From Rhipicephalus microplus (taxonomy: Eukaryota; Arthropoda; Arachnida; Ixodida; Ixodidae): DNA of 64,000 nt. Below the pieces are notes generated by a model, which saw only the letters and a program-made list of their open reading frames with translations, did not search any database and was not told where the DNA came from. Location of the stretch: the NCBI RefSeq assembly GCF_043290135.1, contig NC_134704.1, forward strand, positions 9,729,501 through 9,793,500, given 5' to 3'. This document shows positions 12,793-25,450 of the stretch, in pieces (position 1 is the stretch's first letter; each line of letters begins with the position of its first letter). The position numbers and the translations under genes were made by a program.

Positions 12793-14115
12793 GTGTTCAA
12801 ATCTGGCGACAAACAAGTAATTCCAAACTATCGACCTATTTCATTAATCTGCACCTGCTGTAAAATTCTAGAGCACATTATTCACAAACATGTAGTCACA
12901 TATTTAACTGAAAACAACCTCCTCTCCCAAAATCAACATGGCTTTCGTGCAGGATTTTCAACAGTCACGCAGTTGCTGGGGTTTACGCATGACATCGCTT
13001 CGACTTTAAACGATCGCGGTCAAGTGGACGCCATTTTTATTGACTACTCGAAAGCGTTTGATACTGTTTGCCACAATAAACTTCTCCTCAAATTAAAAGC
13101 CTTTCTGCGCGGCACTCACGGCATTCGCTTGTTATCTTGGCTTTCAGATTACCTAAATTTAAGGCAGCAGTTTGTCGCGTTTAACTATTCGCATTCGTCA
13201 TCCCTCCCTGTCACATCAGGTGTGCCGCAGGGCTCGGTCCTCGGGCCTCTTCTTTTCTTAATTTATCTCAACGATGTTGTCGAAATAACAAAAAATACAA
13301 AGGTCAAACTCCGTCTATACGCCGACGACTGTGTCCTCTATTCTTGTATTAGTTCCTCCCGTGACCAAATACAGTTAAATAATGTTTTTTCTTCTTTCCG
13401 TACCTGGAGCTCAACGTGGCAAATGGCACTAAACCTTAGCAAAACGGTAAGCATGACATTCACAAACAAGAAGGAACCCCTACGTTTTTCCTATGGCCAG
13501 AACATGAAGCATGTCAACGAATACAAGTATCTTGGCGTAACATTCTCACCGAACTTAAAATGGCATAAACATATAAACCTAATCTGCTCGAAAGCGCTCC
13601 GAAAATTGGGCTTCTTGAAGCGAACGTTAAAAGATGCAACTCACGAATGCAAACTAACAGCATACAAATCCCTGATACGGCCTGTTCTTGAATACGCCTC
13701 CGTTGTCTGGTCACCTCACTGCGCATGCGACATAGCACACTTGGAAGGTGTTCAAAAAAAAGCAATAAGATTCATATATCACCGTTATGATCACAATTTT
13801 TCGCCTTCGTCACACGCTGTACGTCTATCACTCAAATCACTTGAACACAGACGTACTTGTGAGCGTATCGGCACTTTACATAAAATCGTGAACAAGATAA
13901 TCACCATTGACATGCCCTTTTCCTTTGACAACTCCGTTGCAAACACTCGCAGGTCAAACCCCATTAACATCACACCCTTCATGCCATTTCTAGATTGTTT
14001 TAAGTTTTCATTTTTGCCTTTCACAGTGGAATTGTGGAATAATCTGGATGTTTCTCTCCGAAAGTTGCCTACCAATAGTTTTTTGAATGAACTCCCAAAC
14101 CATGTGTTTTGTTAG
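12793..14115 (+). pseudogene. LINE reverse transcriptase ORF (CR1/Jockey-like)
   Basis: A 440-codon open stretch with the classic non-LTR polymerase blocks: PNYRPISL (residues 11-18), NQHGFRAGFST (47-57), FIDYSKAFD (82-90), SGVPQGSVLGPLLFLIYLND (142-161) and YADD (176-179). The thumb-like LGVTFS and a C-terminal region with IRPVLEYASVVW follow. All catalytic aspartates are present. The preceding frame (12520-12760) continues the same protein N-terminally but is offset by a small indel near 12760. Without an endonuclease domain the copy is dead. CR1/Jockey-superfamily placement is by motif style only. Confidence 0.9.
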
Positions 14116-14237
14116 TTTAGTGTGTATTCACTGTTATGGACCCACTCCTGCAATGTCTCGAACTGTGAGACAGCAGTATTTGTAAATAAAATATGGAGTA
14201 GCCGAGGCAATAGGCACCTCAACCTCTCCACAGCAAA

Positions 14238-14264
14238 ACAGTTAAAACAGAACAGAACAGAACA
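14238..14264 (+). repeat. (aacag)n short tandem tail of the LINE
   Basis: Three to four near-perfect aacag units directly follow the LINE 3' untranslated region. Short tandem repeats in place of poly-A are common at the 3' end of some non-LTR clades. Confidence 0.7.
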
Positions 14265-17200
14265 GTGAAATGCCTTCGAGGAGCCAGTTCTTGGGAAAGA
14301 GTAAAATAATCGACAACGCGTCCGACGCTCGTTGCTCGCTTTGCATCGCCACTCTCACCTCGGTCGGTCACTCGCGCTGACCTTGAGCTTTCTTCAGAGG
14401 GACGTGAACACTACGTCAGCGCCATTCTCATGATCGCATTTTATTCTTGTTTCAACAAAAGACAGGGTAGAGTTATTTCGTTTATTCTGCAATCATTAGC
14501 ACAAAGAAGAAACGCACCGAAGACGTAGTAAAGCTCCACTTCATGAAGCTTACTTTGGGTGCTCGTCTACGAACGATTAGGTATTCTGTTCTCGAAGGGT
14601 TGCCAACTGAACCATAGGAGAAGAGAAAAATAAAACGAGAACCATAATCTCTGTGACGAGGCCATGTCTGAGGCCGACAAGCGTGTAAACGGAAGTCCTT
14701 ATTGAAAGAGTTATACTCCCTGTCCCTCAACTCTTTCACCCCTCCTCCTGCACTCCCGTTTAAGCTCGCCAGCTGCATTCCCTATTCTAGCACACTTCAC
14801 ACAGGAGGGCGCAACCTTCGCAAAAAAGAAATAGAGAGAGGAAAAGACACGCGCTGCTTCGCTCACTCAGTTACGCGTCACTCGAGCAAGAAAGCTTGTA
14901 ACGCACGCGTGCTTTTCTGCAGCAAGGGGCGAGCCGATCCAGCCAGGACTGATGGCTTGGTGTGGCTCGGCTCGAGGCTCGCTGCCGCGCCGGCGTGCAC
15001 CCTTAATTGGGAGTGACAGTTTCGCAAAAGCGTGCATAATCGAATTTGATTGGACGAAGAGCGCCCGCCGACGCACGGAGATGAGGATGACACTGGCGGT
15101 GCCATATGTGGAAGCACTGTCACGATGCAGACAGCGTTGCAATAAGCTTCGCTCTCTCTCTCCCACCGCACACTTCCCTTCAACTACATTACCCTACCTC
15201 CCTCGCTTCGCATTCCACCCTTCAGCGGATGTTCACGGAACGTTGCCCTACGCAGCATAGAGCGAGGGAACGACATGCAAAGGGTAAACGCCTGCCTGAC
15301 TTTTAATGAAAAGGACGGGCTCGCGCGCGACCAGTGTGCGGAGCCCTTTCAGGCGTGCATAAAACTGTCTGAAGACGCGTACTTCCGCGACCTCGCCGAC
15401 TCTGCGGAAAACGGCGCGCGGTTTACTTACGAAGGTCCCTCCTGAACCAACTCATTGGCAATGGCGCTGTCGCTTGACTTATGCGAGCACTTGAGCAGTC
15501 TTAGGGTTGCGAACAGCTCTAACAGTTCCGTGAGGAAATACAGGCCTGAAACATGCGCGCAAAAGTGTTAACCGCAAGGGTCTACAAGTGTTCATGCTAT
15601 ATTTATAGCATCTCTACATACGTTTTTCTCTTTTGTGGAGTGTATTGCTTGCGATGCCCCGTAGCTGGAATACATACGGTCGTGTTTCCAAAGTTGAAGC
15701 TCACGTTTCATTGTTCAATGTGCAGCAGTGCTGCGCAACCAAATAAGATGGTCGACCACTGCAAGAAGAGGAAAAAAATGGTAGGGAAAAACAGGCACGG
15801 AGGTTAAACAGTTTAGGACAAATGTCTTGCAACCCTGCACATGAGAATGGGATGAGAGATATTGAAATATGTAGAGCAAATAGAAAGAAGAATGGCACAT
15901 AACACAGAATACGCAGAGTCAGTAACTTTTGCATGGTACGCTAAATCACTGTCACAGCGACTTGTCCAAATCAGTTTTTGTTAAAAACTTAAGTAGCATC
16001 TTCGCCGTCTTCAGCTGCGGTTTCTTCTATCGACCACACGTAATAACTGCTTCAACTGATCCAATGTGAAAGTGCGTTAGAGTGGATGCCAGGGAGGTCC
16101 TCTCAATATTGAATTCTAGACAGCCGCAACGAATGGGTTTCATTGTCTCCTTGCAAAGACAGGCATAGCAAAGAGTGTTACCGACGATTACAATGAAAAG
16201 TGAATAGGGTTTTGTGAATTTCACCGCTAGTCATAAGCCATACAGAAGAGTGGCTTTTATCCAATGAAGCCCACTTGGCTTACAAAAATGCATGAAAAAG
16301 GAACGGCAGTGTCGATTGCTCCAGTTAGCCTGACTACGTGGCGTGCACAACAGAAAGAATGAAATCTCCTGTTGAACACTCGAAGTCTGCTGCTAGCATC
16401 GGACCTTGGAAGTAGTATGGACTCTTCGTGTGTGCTTTTAACTGCCCGAGTCTCTCTGCAACTGCAGTTGTGTCAGCATGTTACAAAAACACTACTATAT
16501 GAGTCGAGGTGCACTGCACTTAATTATTTCTAGACAAGCACGAACATCGAGTGAAAGCTCATCAATGAGCGCATACATGTCGTACATTGGAAACTGAACA
16601 TTGCATATTGTCTATATACCCCCTTTTCAACAGAAATTGGGAACTGACGAAAACGTTTCTGCGCAGCTTGAGCTCGCCTGTAGTGAGAACTCAAAGTTCA
16701 CAACAATCAGTTCCGAGCTAAACAAATACAACCAAATAGAATGGATTAACCTCATCAAAGCCTAAAGTCACAACAACAGGAGCGTTTTGGACATGATTGT
16801 CGACAGTGTTTTCTCTTGAGGGGTGCAAACCAGTGTTGCACCGTGGCTGGGGAAAAGGGAGAGCACCGGTGTAGCCTGGGCGGCGGCAAGTGCTACTGAG
16901 GCTTGAGGTGGGGAAGTGCCCCTTTTGCGTCCCCCAGCCGGCGCCCATGGTTTTGGGTGTTTGGCTTCTTACACGGTTGTTAGTAACTTCCTATCAGCGC
17001 CGAAACACACAGCCTTCTCGAAAAGTTTATGAAGCACAGTAATTGACAAAAACCTTAATATTTGCACATTATTGGTGCGCGTCATTGGGTTGATACAGCT
17101 TGTCAGAACACCATGCATGCAGATGTCCTTCTTACGGTTGAGAATAGCTAGCAAACTCAATGTTTTTTGAACTCCCATGGTACGCAAATTCTAATTGTTC

Positions 17201-17339
17201 CTATGGGTCTCACGTAAACAAGTGAGAAGCAGAAATTTCATACTCGTGTGCTCACACAGTGCTCGCCTTCTCTCTTTCACTTTCTAGTCCCTATCTTCTT
17301 ACTCCCCGCGATGGGCAGGGAACCAAACGCTCATCTGTT

Positions 17340-17490
17340 GACTATTCCGTGTAGGGATGGCTGACAGCGCTCTTTGCGGCACCAGTTGTGCCGAGGAGAC
17401 TTAACAGCATACCTTGTGCAACTGTCCTCGCTACGCTGTTAAGAGACAATCCCACTATGTCACTCTCGCTAGACTTGGCAACAAAAAGGT
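17340..17490 (+). pseudogene. LINE C-terminal relic (zinc-finger tail)
   Basis: The frame from 17356 reads MADSALCGTSCAEET, one stop, then QHTLCNCPRY and QRQSHYVTLARLGN. It has the C-x-x-C...H-x-x-C-x-C pattern that follows RNase H in tick LINEs. A clear relative occurs at 61747-61836 (MADSAACDHCGSVETIAHVH). Only the last 150 bases remain. Confidence 0.6.
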
Positions 17491-17779
17491 GTCACTAGCA
17501 GCTATTCTACAACATAATGCTGAAAACTCCTCAATAATTCAAACAGCAAGGCATTGCTAAAGTTCCTAAGAACAACAGACTTGCAAAAGCTGCTGTAGAC
17601 TCGTGATGGTGGCGTATACCACACTAAGGGTTATGCCAAACTGGTAAACATGCCGGCCTAGCCTCTGTCTTGTTTTCCTTTTTCTTGTTGTCCCCCCATC
17701 CCCCCTCTCTCTCTCTCTGCCATTATTCGTGAAACGGCGTCATAAAATGTCCCGCGTCACGAATCATGAAATGTTGCAG

Positions 17780-17939
17780 GTGGACTTGGTGATCAACCAG
17801 CTTCCGCAACTTCCCTATGGCGCTCACTACCTTTGCGTGTACGGCAGCAGCGCTCCGATTCAAGCACGCGTTACGCACTTGGGCCTCGCCTGCATGTCTC
17901 CGCTGGTTGCAGCCAGACCACCCATCCCGCCAGGAAAAG
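17780..17939 (+). CDS. Plexin exon 2: TIG_plexin-type segment
   Basis: Acceptor tgttgcag, donor GGAAAAG|gtgcgt. The frame opens directly at GTG and reads VDLVINQLPQLPYGAHYLCV, followed by YGSSAPIQARVTHLGLAC and MSPLVAARPPIPPGK. It is the Ig-like TIG_plexin module that follows PSI1. Diagnostic points are the N-x-LP-x-LP strand, the paired cysteines of LCVYG and GLAC, and the ARPP-x-PPGK linker. One base is left over and combines with AT of the next exon to make Asp (GKDHV). It lies 9.1 kb from exon 1. Confidence 0.92.
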
Positions 17940-19581
17940 GTGCGTCGGAGTCTATGCAGCACACGCAAGGCGAAAATCGCTTGTTCTTTTAGCTACTGAG
18001 AAGAGGAAAGTAAGCACTAGAATTGTTCCCAGTCACCATTGTAAGACATAATTAACCCCTTCAGCAGCGCTGGCTACGCTTGTGTATACAATTTGTTTAT
18101 GCTAGCTGTGTCGACTTATGGCCAAAAGAGAACGAAACACAATGTTCGTTGGACCAATTAAACCTTCTGCACAGTCAATATGACTTGAATTAAATCAAAT
18201 CATTTCAAAATGAGTTTATTAAGTTGTGTATACAAAAGATGCGTACAAAATATTTAGACCAAAGGCCTACGTGGCTAGTAGCTGGTACAATACAGAAAAT
18301 ACATAAAAGCTAAGCAGCTCACATGATTCGTCAATGAAATGACTGATTTTTTGAGTTTAAACGATGTACAATCTACGTATGGTAGGTGATTACAAATCGC
18401 TAGACAAGAAAAATCATTTTCAAGAAAGGTTGACGTTACGCATAGTTTTTATTTCTAGAAACACAGTGTTCCAGGCTTGACCTCCCAAGAATTCGAACAA
18501 TCGTTCGCCATAAACATTGTTGCAGGGAGGAAGATTAAAGTTTCACTGACTTGTTTGCCTAGTGTTTGCACGTGGTAAGGTAAACGTGGTGTTGGGTAGG
18601 GGGAAGTTTGTGTACAGTAACGTGGCATTTTGTGAACTTAACCTAAATCTGCAGCGTATTACTGTAGCCAATCACTTTTGTGAAGGCACTACATTGTTAG
18701 ACGTGTCGTTAGACGTGCAGCGTTTCAGAACCAACGTCAAAAGTATGGAGTCTCTTCTCGCGAAATTAATGCAACTGAAAACTAATTGCGCACGCACAAA
18801 GAGCCTATGACTTCATTTTTGTGTCAAGATTAAACTTGACTGACCATATAATGAGGAATATTTAACTATATACAGATTACAGTTAGTTAGACTCACAGAA
18901 ACCCCTCTACGTCAATTTTTTAATTATAATATTGAGAGGCTTAGAATTGTGTTATCTAAATTTTCGCATTCGTCGATAGTGCATTACAATTCGCGTCTGA
19001 AGGAAATAAAGAAATGAACAATCGTATGGTTGGTGCTTTCACGTTAACATAACTAACGGACGAGAAGATAAAAACAACAAAAATGCCCACGATTGTCGTT
19101 CTAGTAGACCCCGTACGTTTCCGGGCTGCCTGTTGTTGAACCATGATTTCCTATCAAAATTTTTAGCTTGATGTTGTTCCTGGTGAACAATACTTTAGCT
19201 AACATTCACAAGACTCTAGCGTAACAGCGCCCAGTGAAGTAACAGCGTGCTCAATTGAGACAACTGATGGCATTATCCTTTTGCAAGTGATACTACATCT
19301 TTCATCATACCATACTAATGATTCCATTTAGTAAGGTCGAATACTACTGGTGCCATCACCCATATATAAATGACAAAAAAAAGACGTCTTTCCAACCATT
19401 CCAACTATCAGCTTTTTAAAGGTATACATTTATGGGAGCTCTAATCGTTCTTTATATTTGCTTTCTTAAGGCGTGTGAAGAAATTACATTTTTGATGCCA
19501 AATAATAGCTAAACAATGATTCTCCGTTAGATTGATGCTGATTTATTCGTCGCAAATTTGTTTTTATCTGTTTCCACTCAG
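17940..19581. other. Plexin intron 2 (1.6 kb)
   Basis: AT-rich. Bounded by AAAAG|gtgcgt and cactcag|ATC. Bases 18190-18500 have the look of a repeat 3' untranslated region on the minus strand, but I found no protein match to support it. Nothing else recognised. Confidence 0.75.
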
Positions 19582-19678
19582 ATCACGTCGCTGTGGACTT
19601 GGCGGTGCGCTCAAGTGAGACGGACACCGATTTTATTCACAGAGAGTTTGTCTTCTTCGACTGCAGTGTTCACAAGAC
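19582..19678 (+). CDS. Plexin exon 3: end of TIG segment into second PSI
   Basis: Acceptor ttccactcag, donor CAAGAC|gtacgt. Together with the split Asp codon it encodes [18 protein letters not shown], then [14 protein letters not shown] and the first two bases of a Thr codon. The DHV-x-V-x-L-x-x-x-S opening and the FVFFDCSVH segment are typical of the junction between the first TIG segment and PSI2. The Cys of FDC is the first conserved cysteine of PSI2. Intron phases before (1) and after (2) agree with the neighbours, which supports the exact ends. Confidence 0.9.
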
Positions 19679-20431
19679 GTACGTCCATCCAACATTTCAC
19701 GATCGTACAAGATAAATAATGCCGATTTCTTGATTTTATGTTTGTGCGCGATATTTTCCAATTTTGTTTATTTCGTCCGACAGTATTTCGAAAAAAAAAT
19801 ACTGAATAGCGCATATTCACCATATTTAATAGAACAAAAGCATCTAAACAGCTTGTACACGTTAAGCATCTGGTTCAGGAAAAAAGTCAAATTATGCAGT
19901 TCGGTAATGTAACCCGTTCTATTCTAGTGCCATAGTTCTGCGGGTTACTTCCCTGATGTCAGCTTTTCCAACTAGAATATGCGCACATCATTTAAAACGT
20001 AGTTAAAGTATCCGGTTAGCTCGTGTTGTTTCTTGAAAAAGGCATTTACCTCGATGAACGTGGCTACAGTGATTGTTATTATTAGTGCAATCATGCAATC
20101 TAAAGCGTGCAATCGACCAGTTTTCTATTTCGCTTACATACGAAGTCCAGAAGAGTGGTAAGATGGCCGAGTTGATGATGATCCATTATGTGACTGCCCC
20201 CCCCCCCCCCCAAAAAAAAACGAATGGAAACACATAGGAAGAGAAAAGTACAAACATGGGCAGGTGCTTTTTGCGGTCACTTGAATTGCCTTGTTCTTGG
20301 AATAAAGCTTCAGTTATAGTCAGCACCTGGTTGTGCTTTTTTCTTTCTCGGTGTTTCCGTTCGTTTTTCGCGCAGTTACATAATGCAAAACAATTCCGCT
20401 TCTAATTGTCTCGAAATCGCCGTTTTCCTAG
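19679..20431. other. Plexin intron 3 (0.75 kb)
   Basis: The shortest intron. It contains a C-run followed by an A-run at 20197-20220. No other element recognised. Confidence 0.8.
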
Positions 20432-20540
20432 GTGCAAGTCCTGCGTAATGAGCTCATGGCCCTGCAACTGGTGCCTCCACGAGAATTCGTGCACAAGCAA
20501 CGCAACGGACTGCGCACGTCGCGTTATCATTGGAGAAAGC
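20432..20540 (+). CDS. Plexin exon 4: second PSI domain
   Basis: Acceptor gttttcctag, donor GAAAGC|gtacgt. The first base completes Thr; 36 codons follow: CKSCVMSSWPCNWCLHENSC, then TSNATDCARRVIIGES. This is the core of a PSI domain, with the C-x-x-C, C-x-W-C and C-x(6)-C spacing that forms its disulphide knot. NAT is a possible glycosylation site. The exon ends in phase 0 and the next begins in phase 0, so no missing exon is needed between them although 5.5 kb separates them. Confidence 0.93.
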
Positions 20541-23500
20541 GTACGTTTCTCTATTTACTTTCTTAGTTTTTTTCTTTAGAAATTCCAATATCAGTTCTCC
20601 AGATTAAGTAAGAAGGCCGTCGTCAAAGCCCACATTAAATTTAATGTCAACAGATTTGTTATTGTCCAATCTTCAAGTCTGTGTTATATAAAGATTCTAG
20701 CGTGCTAATGTAGGGTCTACAGATAGAGTAAAAAAACGCACATGTGCATGTACTGCTTTTACTTCCTTTAGAGCCCCTGTATTGACGCACCAATGAGCCC
20801 AACTTGGTGCACTGCTGCACCAAGTATCTATACAGCCAGCATTAGGGAGGAGGTGAAAAGAAAAGAAGGTTCACCTTCTCATCTTCACGATTTATAACCT
20901 GGCTAACGTATCACCACTGACAATGCCGACCCTACTTTATGAAACGTGAATTAGGGCTGAGGCGGTCAAGTAAGCCGTGAACTTGCAATGATCAATATAA
21001 ATTGGCTGCTAAAAGGCGAATTCTCGGCTATAGTTTACAGCTACGCAAACGCACATTGGAAATCAGGATATCGAATCGAAATATATCTACTAAAAGGTGG
21101 AAACAATTTATGCCTTGTTCGCTTCGTTACAGCGGTTTTATTTATGTCCATGATGACGCAGTGCTAAGATAAAGTATCGTGACTTCAATCTTTCTAAACA
21201 CCTACTAACTATTTTTCTGCTAAGTCCATTGATAAGATGTGTTTTTAGATAAGCCACCAAGGCAGAAGCGTCGATGCAGCGTTATTGATGGTCCCTCGAA
21301 CACACCTATAGTTAAAGTACTATCCAAAGCTTCCACAATACAATTCATTGCAAAAGCAGTGCCTGTTCTGTGGTCCATACCCCTTGGATAAACTCCAGCT
21401 TCACTTTATGAACGAAACTGCAAAATAAACCACAGGTTTATTTTGTGGACTACGCCAACAAAGACTTTTCTTGTAGATCATGTGACTACGCTGCACACGC
21501 AAATGCCTGTACTACATAACCACCTCTCTCGACGACAGTTTCTCTCACGAATGGCAAGATTTGTTTGCCGTGATGTAAATTAGACCGTACCAGAGAGGTT
21601 ATATCCGTACAAAGGGCACCTGCATCCATTGATGCGAGATTGAAAAAAGACGTGGAGCAGAATTGTATGCGTGAAGAATTCGAAGGGCGAAGCCCACCTG
21701 TGTGGTTATGAACACTGTGGTTGTGGAACACGTATTCAGTTTCGCAGACTCACCGGAACAACTTCGATCGCTCGCTTAATACGAAGTTGATTTTTTCTTA
21801 TAGTTTATCTGACATGTATAAACGGATCTCGCGATCTAACCCAATTTGCCTGGGAGACTTTCGGATTTCGAGCAGTCCTCGCGAATTGGTGCTGCCATAA
21901 ATTACCTATAAAACAGCGTCTGCACCACCGCAAAAAAGATAATAATTACGACAAAGTTCAGCGTTAAAACATTTTCTGGCCATGATCCATAGACTGCTGA
22001 ACGTTAAAGTCACTTTCACCGTTGCACAATAGTGTCGTGCAAAAACAAAAAAGCGCAATAAACGCGGTCCGGTCTTCTGGTTGACAAACACGGCACATTT
22101 TGCGTCTGAATTACGCACGCGTGCACCCACCACCATCAACGTCATCGTCTGAAAACTTAGCTGAAACGTCTGAAGGTGTGCTATATCTTGTGATTAAGGT
22201 CTGTTCAAATAGGTCGCGAAAGTTCAGGTGAAAAGCGGTTCGGAACCTAGTGCCAGTGTCATCAGCATGGCGAGTTATGGAAGCCGCGACTGAAGCGTGA
22301 GTATGGGTGGAAGGAACGTAGAATAATAGTGCAAAACCAAGTTTGATTCAAAGTCGGAGCAATAGCTATGTTTTACAAATGACGTTTCTATCTGCCAACA
22401 ATATTGTGCAGGTGTGATGAGTGAATAATTAATGGCAGTTTCTTCATTATTACGAAAATTATTTTTCCTTGTGCCTTGTGCCCACGCAATCATTACTCAG
22501 TGCAGCCCTTGCATGGAAAGGCACACTCGTAAACTTCGTCCACAATGACATTCTCCCTCACGTGTCTTAGTGTGCCACACTTGCTTGCGTTCTCTGCTGC
22601 GTGTGGAATAATGAGATGCGCTTTGTTGTTGGTGAACGGCTCGAGTGCAGTGTCCAACGGGCAGCGGAACGATGCACATTACGCTTAACGCCGAGTACTT
22701 TCCTCGGTACCTGCGGAAACTATATGCTATGCTTCGCAACAATCCAGTAGCAACAAACGCATGCCTGGCGCCCCAAGTCAAGATAAGAAACAAGGGCGAT
22801 GGTTTCGAATACAGTGCTCTTTGGGGATTCATTCATCGGTATTCCTGCAGCCCGGTTTCTTTCTTGAGTATGCAGTTCCTACTATTATTTGCGTTATCAG
22901 TGAGCAGATTGCCAAGTTGTCTATCACGCTACAATTCGCATGTCTGCATTCGCTTACGTAGCGGCATTTTATCGGAGCACAATAAAAAAAAAACATGGCG
23001 AAAGTAGTGCCCGCAGACTCTTGTGTGAATAAACATTGGGTGTAGTGTAATAAATTTGAGGTATTGTTAAGATTGAATAAAACTGAAGTGTCATATATTT
23101 GGTGTGATTAGGCGTCATTTATTCTTGTTTAAACAGAAGAATACAAGCATTGTGCATGCTAAAGAACCTTGGTATGTGTGAAGGAAATAAGCAACGCTGC
23201 AGATATGGCAGTTATACGCTGTTCGTTGCTTTTATACGTCTGCAGAAGGTGCCACGAAGGCCTATTAAAAGTTTGAAGATCAGGTTTCTTGGTAAAACAA
23301 AGGCAAAGTGACCAATAATATACTTGAATAGCACAATCTAGTCATGAGTCGACGTTAGATTATCTGGCGTTGACTCGAAGCGCACTCGTGAAGAACTCGC
23401 CTGTGATCACCTTAGCGTGAGTCCTTAGCGTGAGTCTTCAGCGATGAGGGGTCTATGAAAAGTAATTTGAGGTCAAATTTTGCAATAGTGCACACAAAAT

Positions 23501-24829
23501 GACGTGACTTGTTTACCAACTATTCCGTCAAATCTGCTTTATTATTTGTTCCACAGGAAGCGTTCCCTGCTCACATAGATACCTCCAAGCCCCATAAACC
23601 ATCGAAAAATCAACCACAATTTTCTGAATGTAGGACTTTCATGGAGCCTTCGACACTAGTTGTATCTACCTTGCCATGATAGCTACAGATGCATCATGTT
23701 AACCTTAGGACGCTTGTTTGCATTACATTAGCGTACTGCGGCAAAAACAACGCAATTTGAAAGTGATGAATTCAGGCTACAAAATTTTAAAAACGCCATT
23801 TTTGGCCCACAAGTTCCCATTCGGCAGTGGCGTTGACACTGTTTTTTTTTAATATATACGGATTCACCCATGCAATCGTCATGATTACTCGAAATTTGTG
23901 TGTCCCGCGGAAATCTTGGTGCTCTGTTTTACATAACAGTTATGTACTGTGGTGAAAGCAAATTAAGTGTCTCGCACACGATAGATTAGAGTGAAAAATT
24001 TTAAGATAGCCGTATTTAGTTATTATTATACGCAGGATTACTTTTTCTGCTTCAGTTCACAACTACAAGTTTCTCCACTGCTCATAAATAGTAACCGCAC
24101 GTGTCAGGTAACAAGCACACCAAATTTGGGCTCCACCTTTGCCTTTCGAACCTTTCACGCATATGTGTCATATCAATTTCACATCACTAGCTGTACACCG
24201 ATGTTTTATGTCTGCGTACATAACCTCCTTAGTCAGGACCCATAACGGCAAAGTAATCTTTCGATGCGCGAAAGCAGCCATCGACAAGGAAGGAGGGCGC
24301 AGTGCTTAATCTGAGGGCCTGGCCACAGGCTATAGATAAACTCTGGAACAAACCACCGCATTCATATCATTCATGACAGAAAACCATCCTCAAGAGAGCT
24401 AGGTGAGCTGTTTGGGCTGCGGAGGTTACAGCCAGAGCATGGTCTACAATGATGAATTTGATGTGGTAGCCTGGTTCACAAAATAAAAGTTTACTTAATT
24501 TCGTGGTCTGGTCCACAGAACAAATTGGAACTATAGTCTGTGGTCTAGTGCACATAAACCGTCAAGAAAGGTGGGCTGTTTATACTGCGGCTACAGCGCG
24601 TCCATCACGGCCCACAGCGCCCAAGTACATTGTAAAAAAGAGCGCCAAAACAACAAGGAAGAGACAGAAGAAACAGGAAAGAGCACTGAAACGCCGTCCT
24701 TTGTTCTAATAATTGCCCTTAAGCGATGGCGCTGGCACTGTTTTTTTGCAATATTTATGGCTGTGCGGTGGCATAAAATCGAGAGGATTACTCTAAATTT
24801 GAGTTTCCTGCGCAAATCTTGTTGCAGGG

Positions 24830-25140
24830 CTTTTAGATGCGGAGCATCTTATACTCGCGCCTTGTAGTGCGCCGTCCGCACCGCTTCTCGAACATTCGAC
24901 AGCTGACGCGCGCGCATGCGCCGTCGCGCCGTCGCCCACTCTTCCACCATCTGTGCATCCCTTCCTCCTCTACACACCGCGCGCGCTTCACTCCTCCACC
25001 ATCTGTGCACCCTTCCTCCTCTACACACCGCGTTCGACATCTACAATTCTCCTGATTCTCCAGTGGACGCGCATGTGGCGTCGCGCTTCGAGAACATTCA
25101 ACAGCTGACAGTGCATGCGCCGTCGTGCTGTATATATACT
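24830..25140 (+). repeat. Dispersed GC-rich repeat D, copy 1
   Basis: It starts with cttttagatgcggagcatct then tatactcgcgcc. The same terminal block occurs at 37331 (+) and, reversed, at the right ends of 36060-36219 and 56735-57046. Beyond the terminus the copy is rich in CGCGC and in pyrimidine tracts typical of the family. It includes the 52-bp minisatellite. No coding. Confidence 0.6.
24937..25037 (+). repeat. 52-bp minisatellite, 2 copies
   Basis: Two tandem copies of a unit with cactcttccaccatctgtgc then cttcctcctctacacaccgcg, starting at 24937 and 24989. They differ at a few bases. Confidence 0.85.
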
Positions 25141-25304
25141 CAAGGTCGGCGCTCGCTCGCTCAGTTGCCGCTCGTCGGTTGGTTTGTACGGCGCGTCGAC
25201 GTCCAAGGTCGCGGTGAAATGAATTCCAACGAATCCACAAACACAATGATCGACGTCCCTTCGACCAGCGCCGCCCTTTCGCATACGTGTGTACGTGTTC
25301 ACTC

Positions 25305-25450
25305 ATTTAACACCCCCTCCTACAACCACGTTAACCAATTTAGCCATCGACCCAAGTAAGTCGCAATTTAACACCCCATTTCACAACCACGTTAACCAAT
25401 TTAGCCATCGACCCAAGTAAGTCGCACTTTAACACCCCGTTAACCAATTA
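25305..25450 (+). repeat. 61-bp minisatellite, 2.4 copies
   Basis: Units start at 25305, 25366 and 25427 with tttaacacccc and contain acaaccacgttaaccaattt and agccatcgacccaagtaagt. The first two units are nearly identical; the third is shortened. Confidence 0.9.

Larger units (their letters stand above)
12484..14264 (+). mobile_element. 5'-truncated LINE with reverse transcriptase and (acaga)n tail
   Basis: A non-LTR retrotransposon lacking its endonuclease and ORF1. The coding part begins inside the region before the polymerase domain (DTNKSAGADNIPNTFLK). It has one frameshift near 12760 and then stays open to 14115. A 3' untranslated part follows with an aataaa at about 14185 and a tail of aacagaacagaacag repeats ending near 14264. 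The 5' end, without an obvious target duplication, falls around 12480-12500. It sits in sense orientation in intron 1 of the plexin gene. Confidence 0.88.
8652..17779. other. Plexin intron 1 (9.1 kb)
   Basis: It is bounded by ATG|gtgaga and ttgcag|GTG and contains three LINE fragments described separately (10088-10420, 12484-14264, 17340-17490). Two GC-rich stretches (10600-11900 and 14700-15480) produce overlapping open frames on both strands without recognisable domains. A C-rich tract lies at 11339-11369. Bases 8700-10080 and 15500-17300 show nothing I can name. Confidence 0.8.

Noticed and set aside
18190..18850. Possible LINE 3' region on the minus strand
   Set aside because: General composition only; no protein or 3'-end block could be matched.
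22645..23007. 120-codon plus-strand open frame in intron 4
   Set aside because: No plexin similarity, no splice sites in phase with neighbouring exons and no known domain. Exons 4 and 5 join directly without it.
24833..25359. Open frames of 147 and 157 codons on opposite strands
   Set aside because: Produced by minisatellite units whose length keeps the frame open; no domain.
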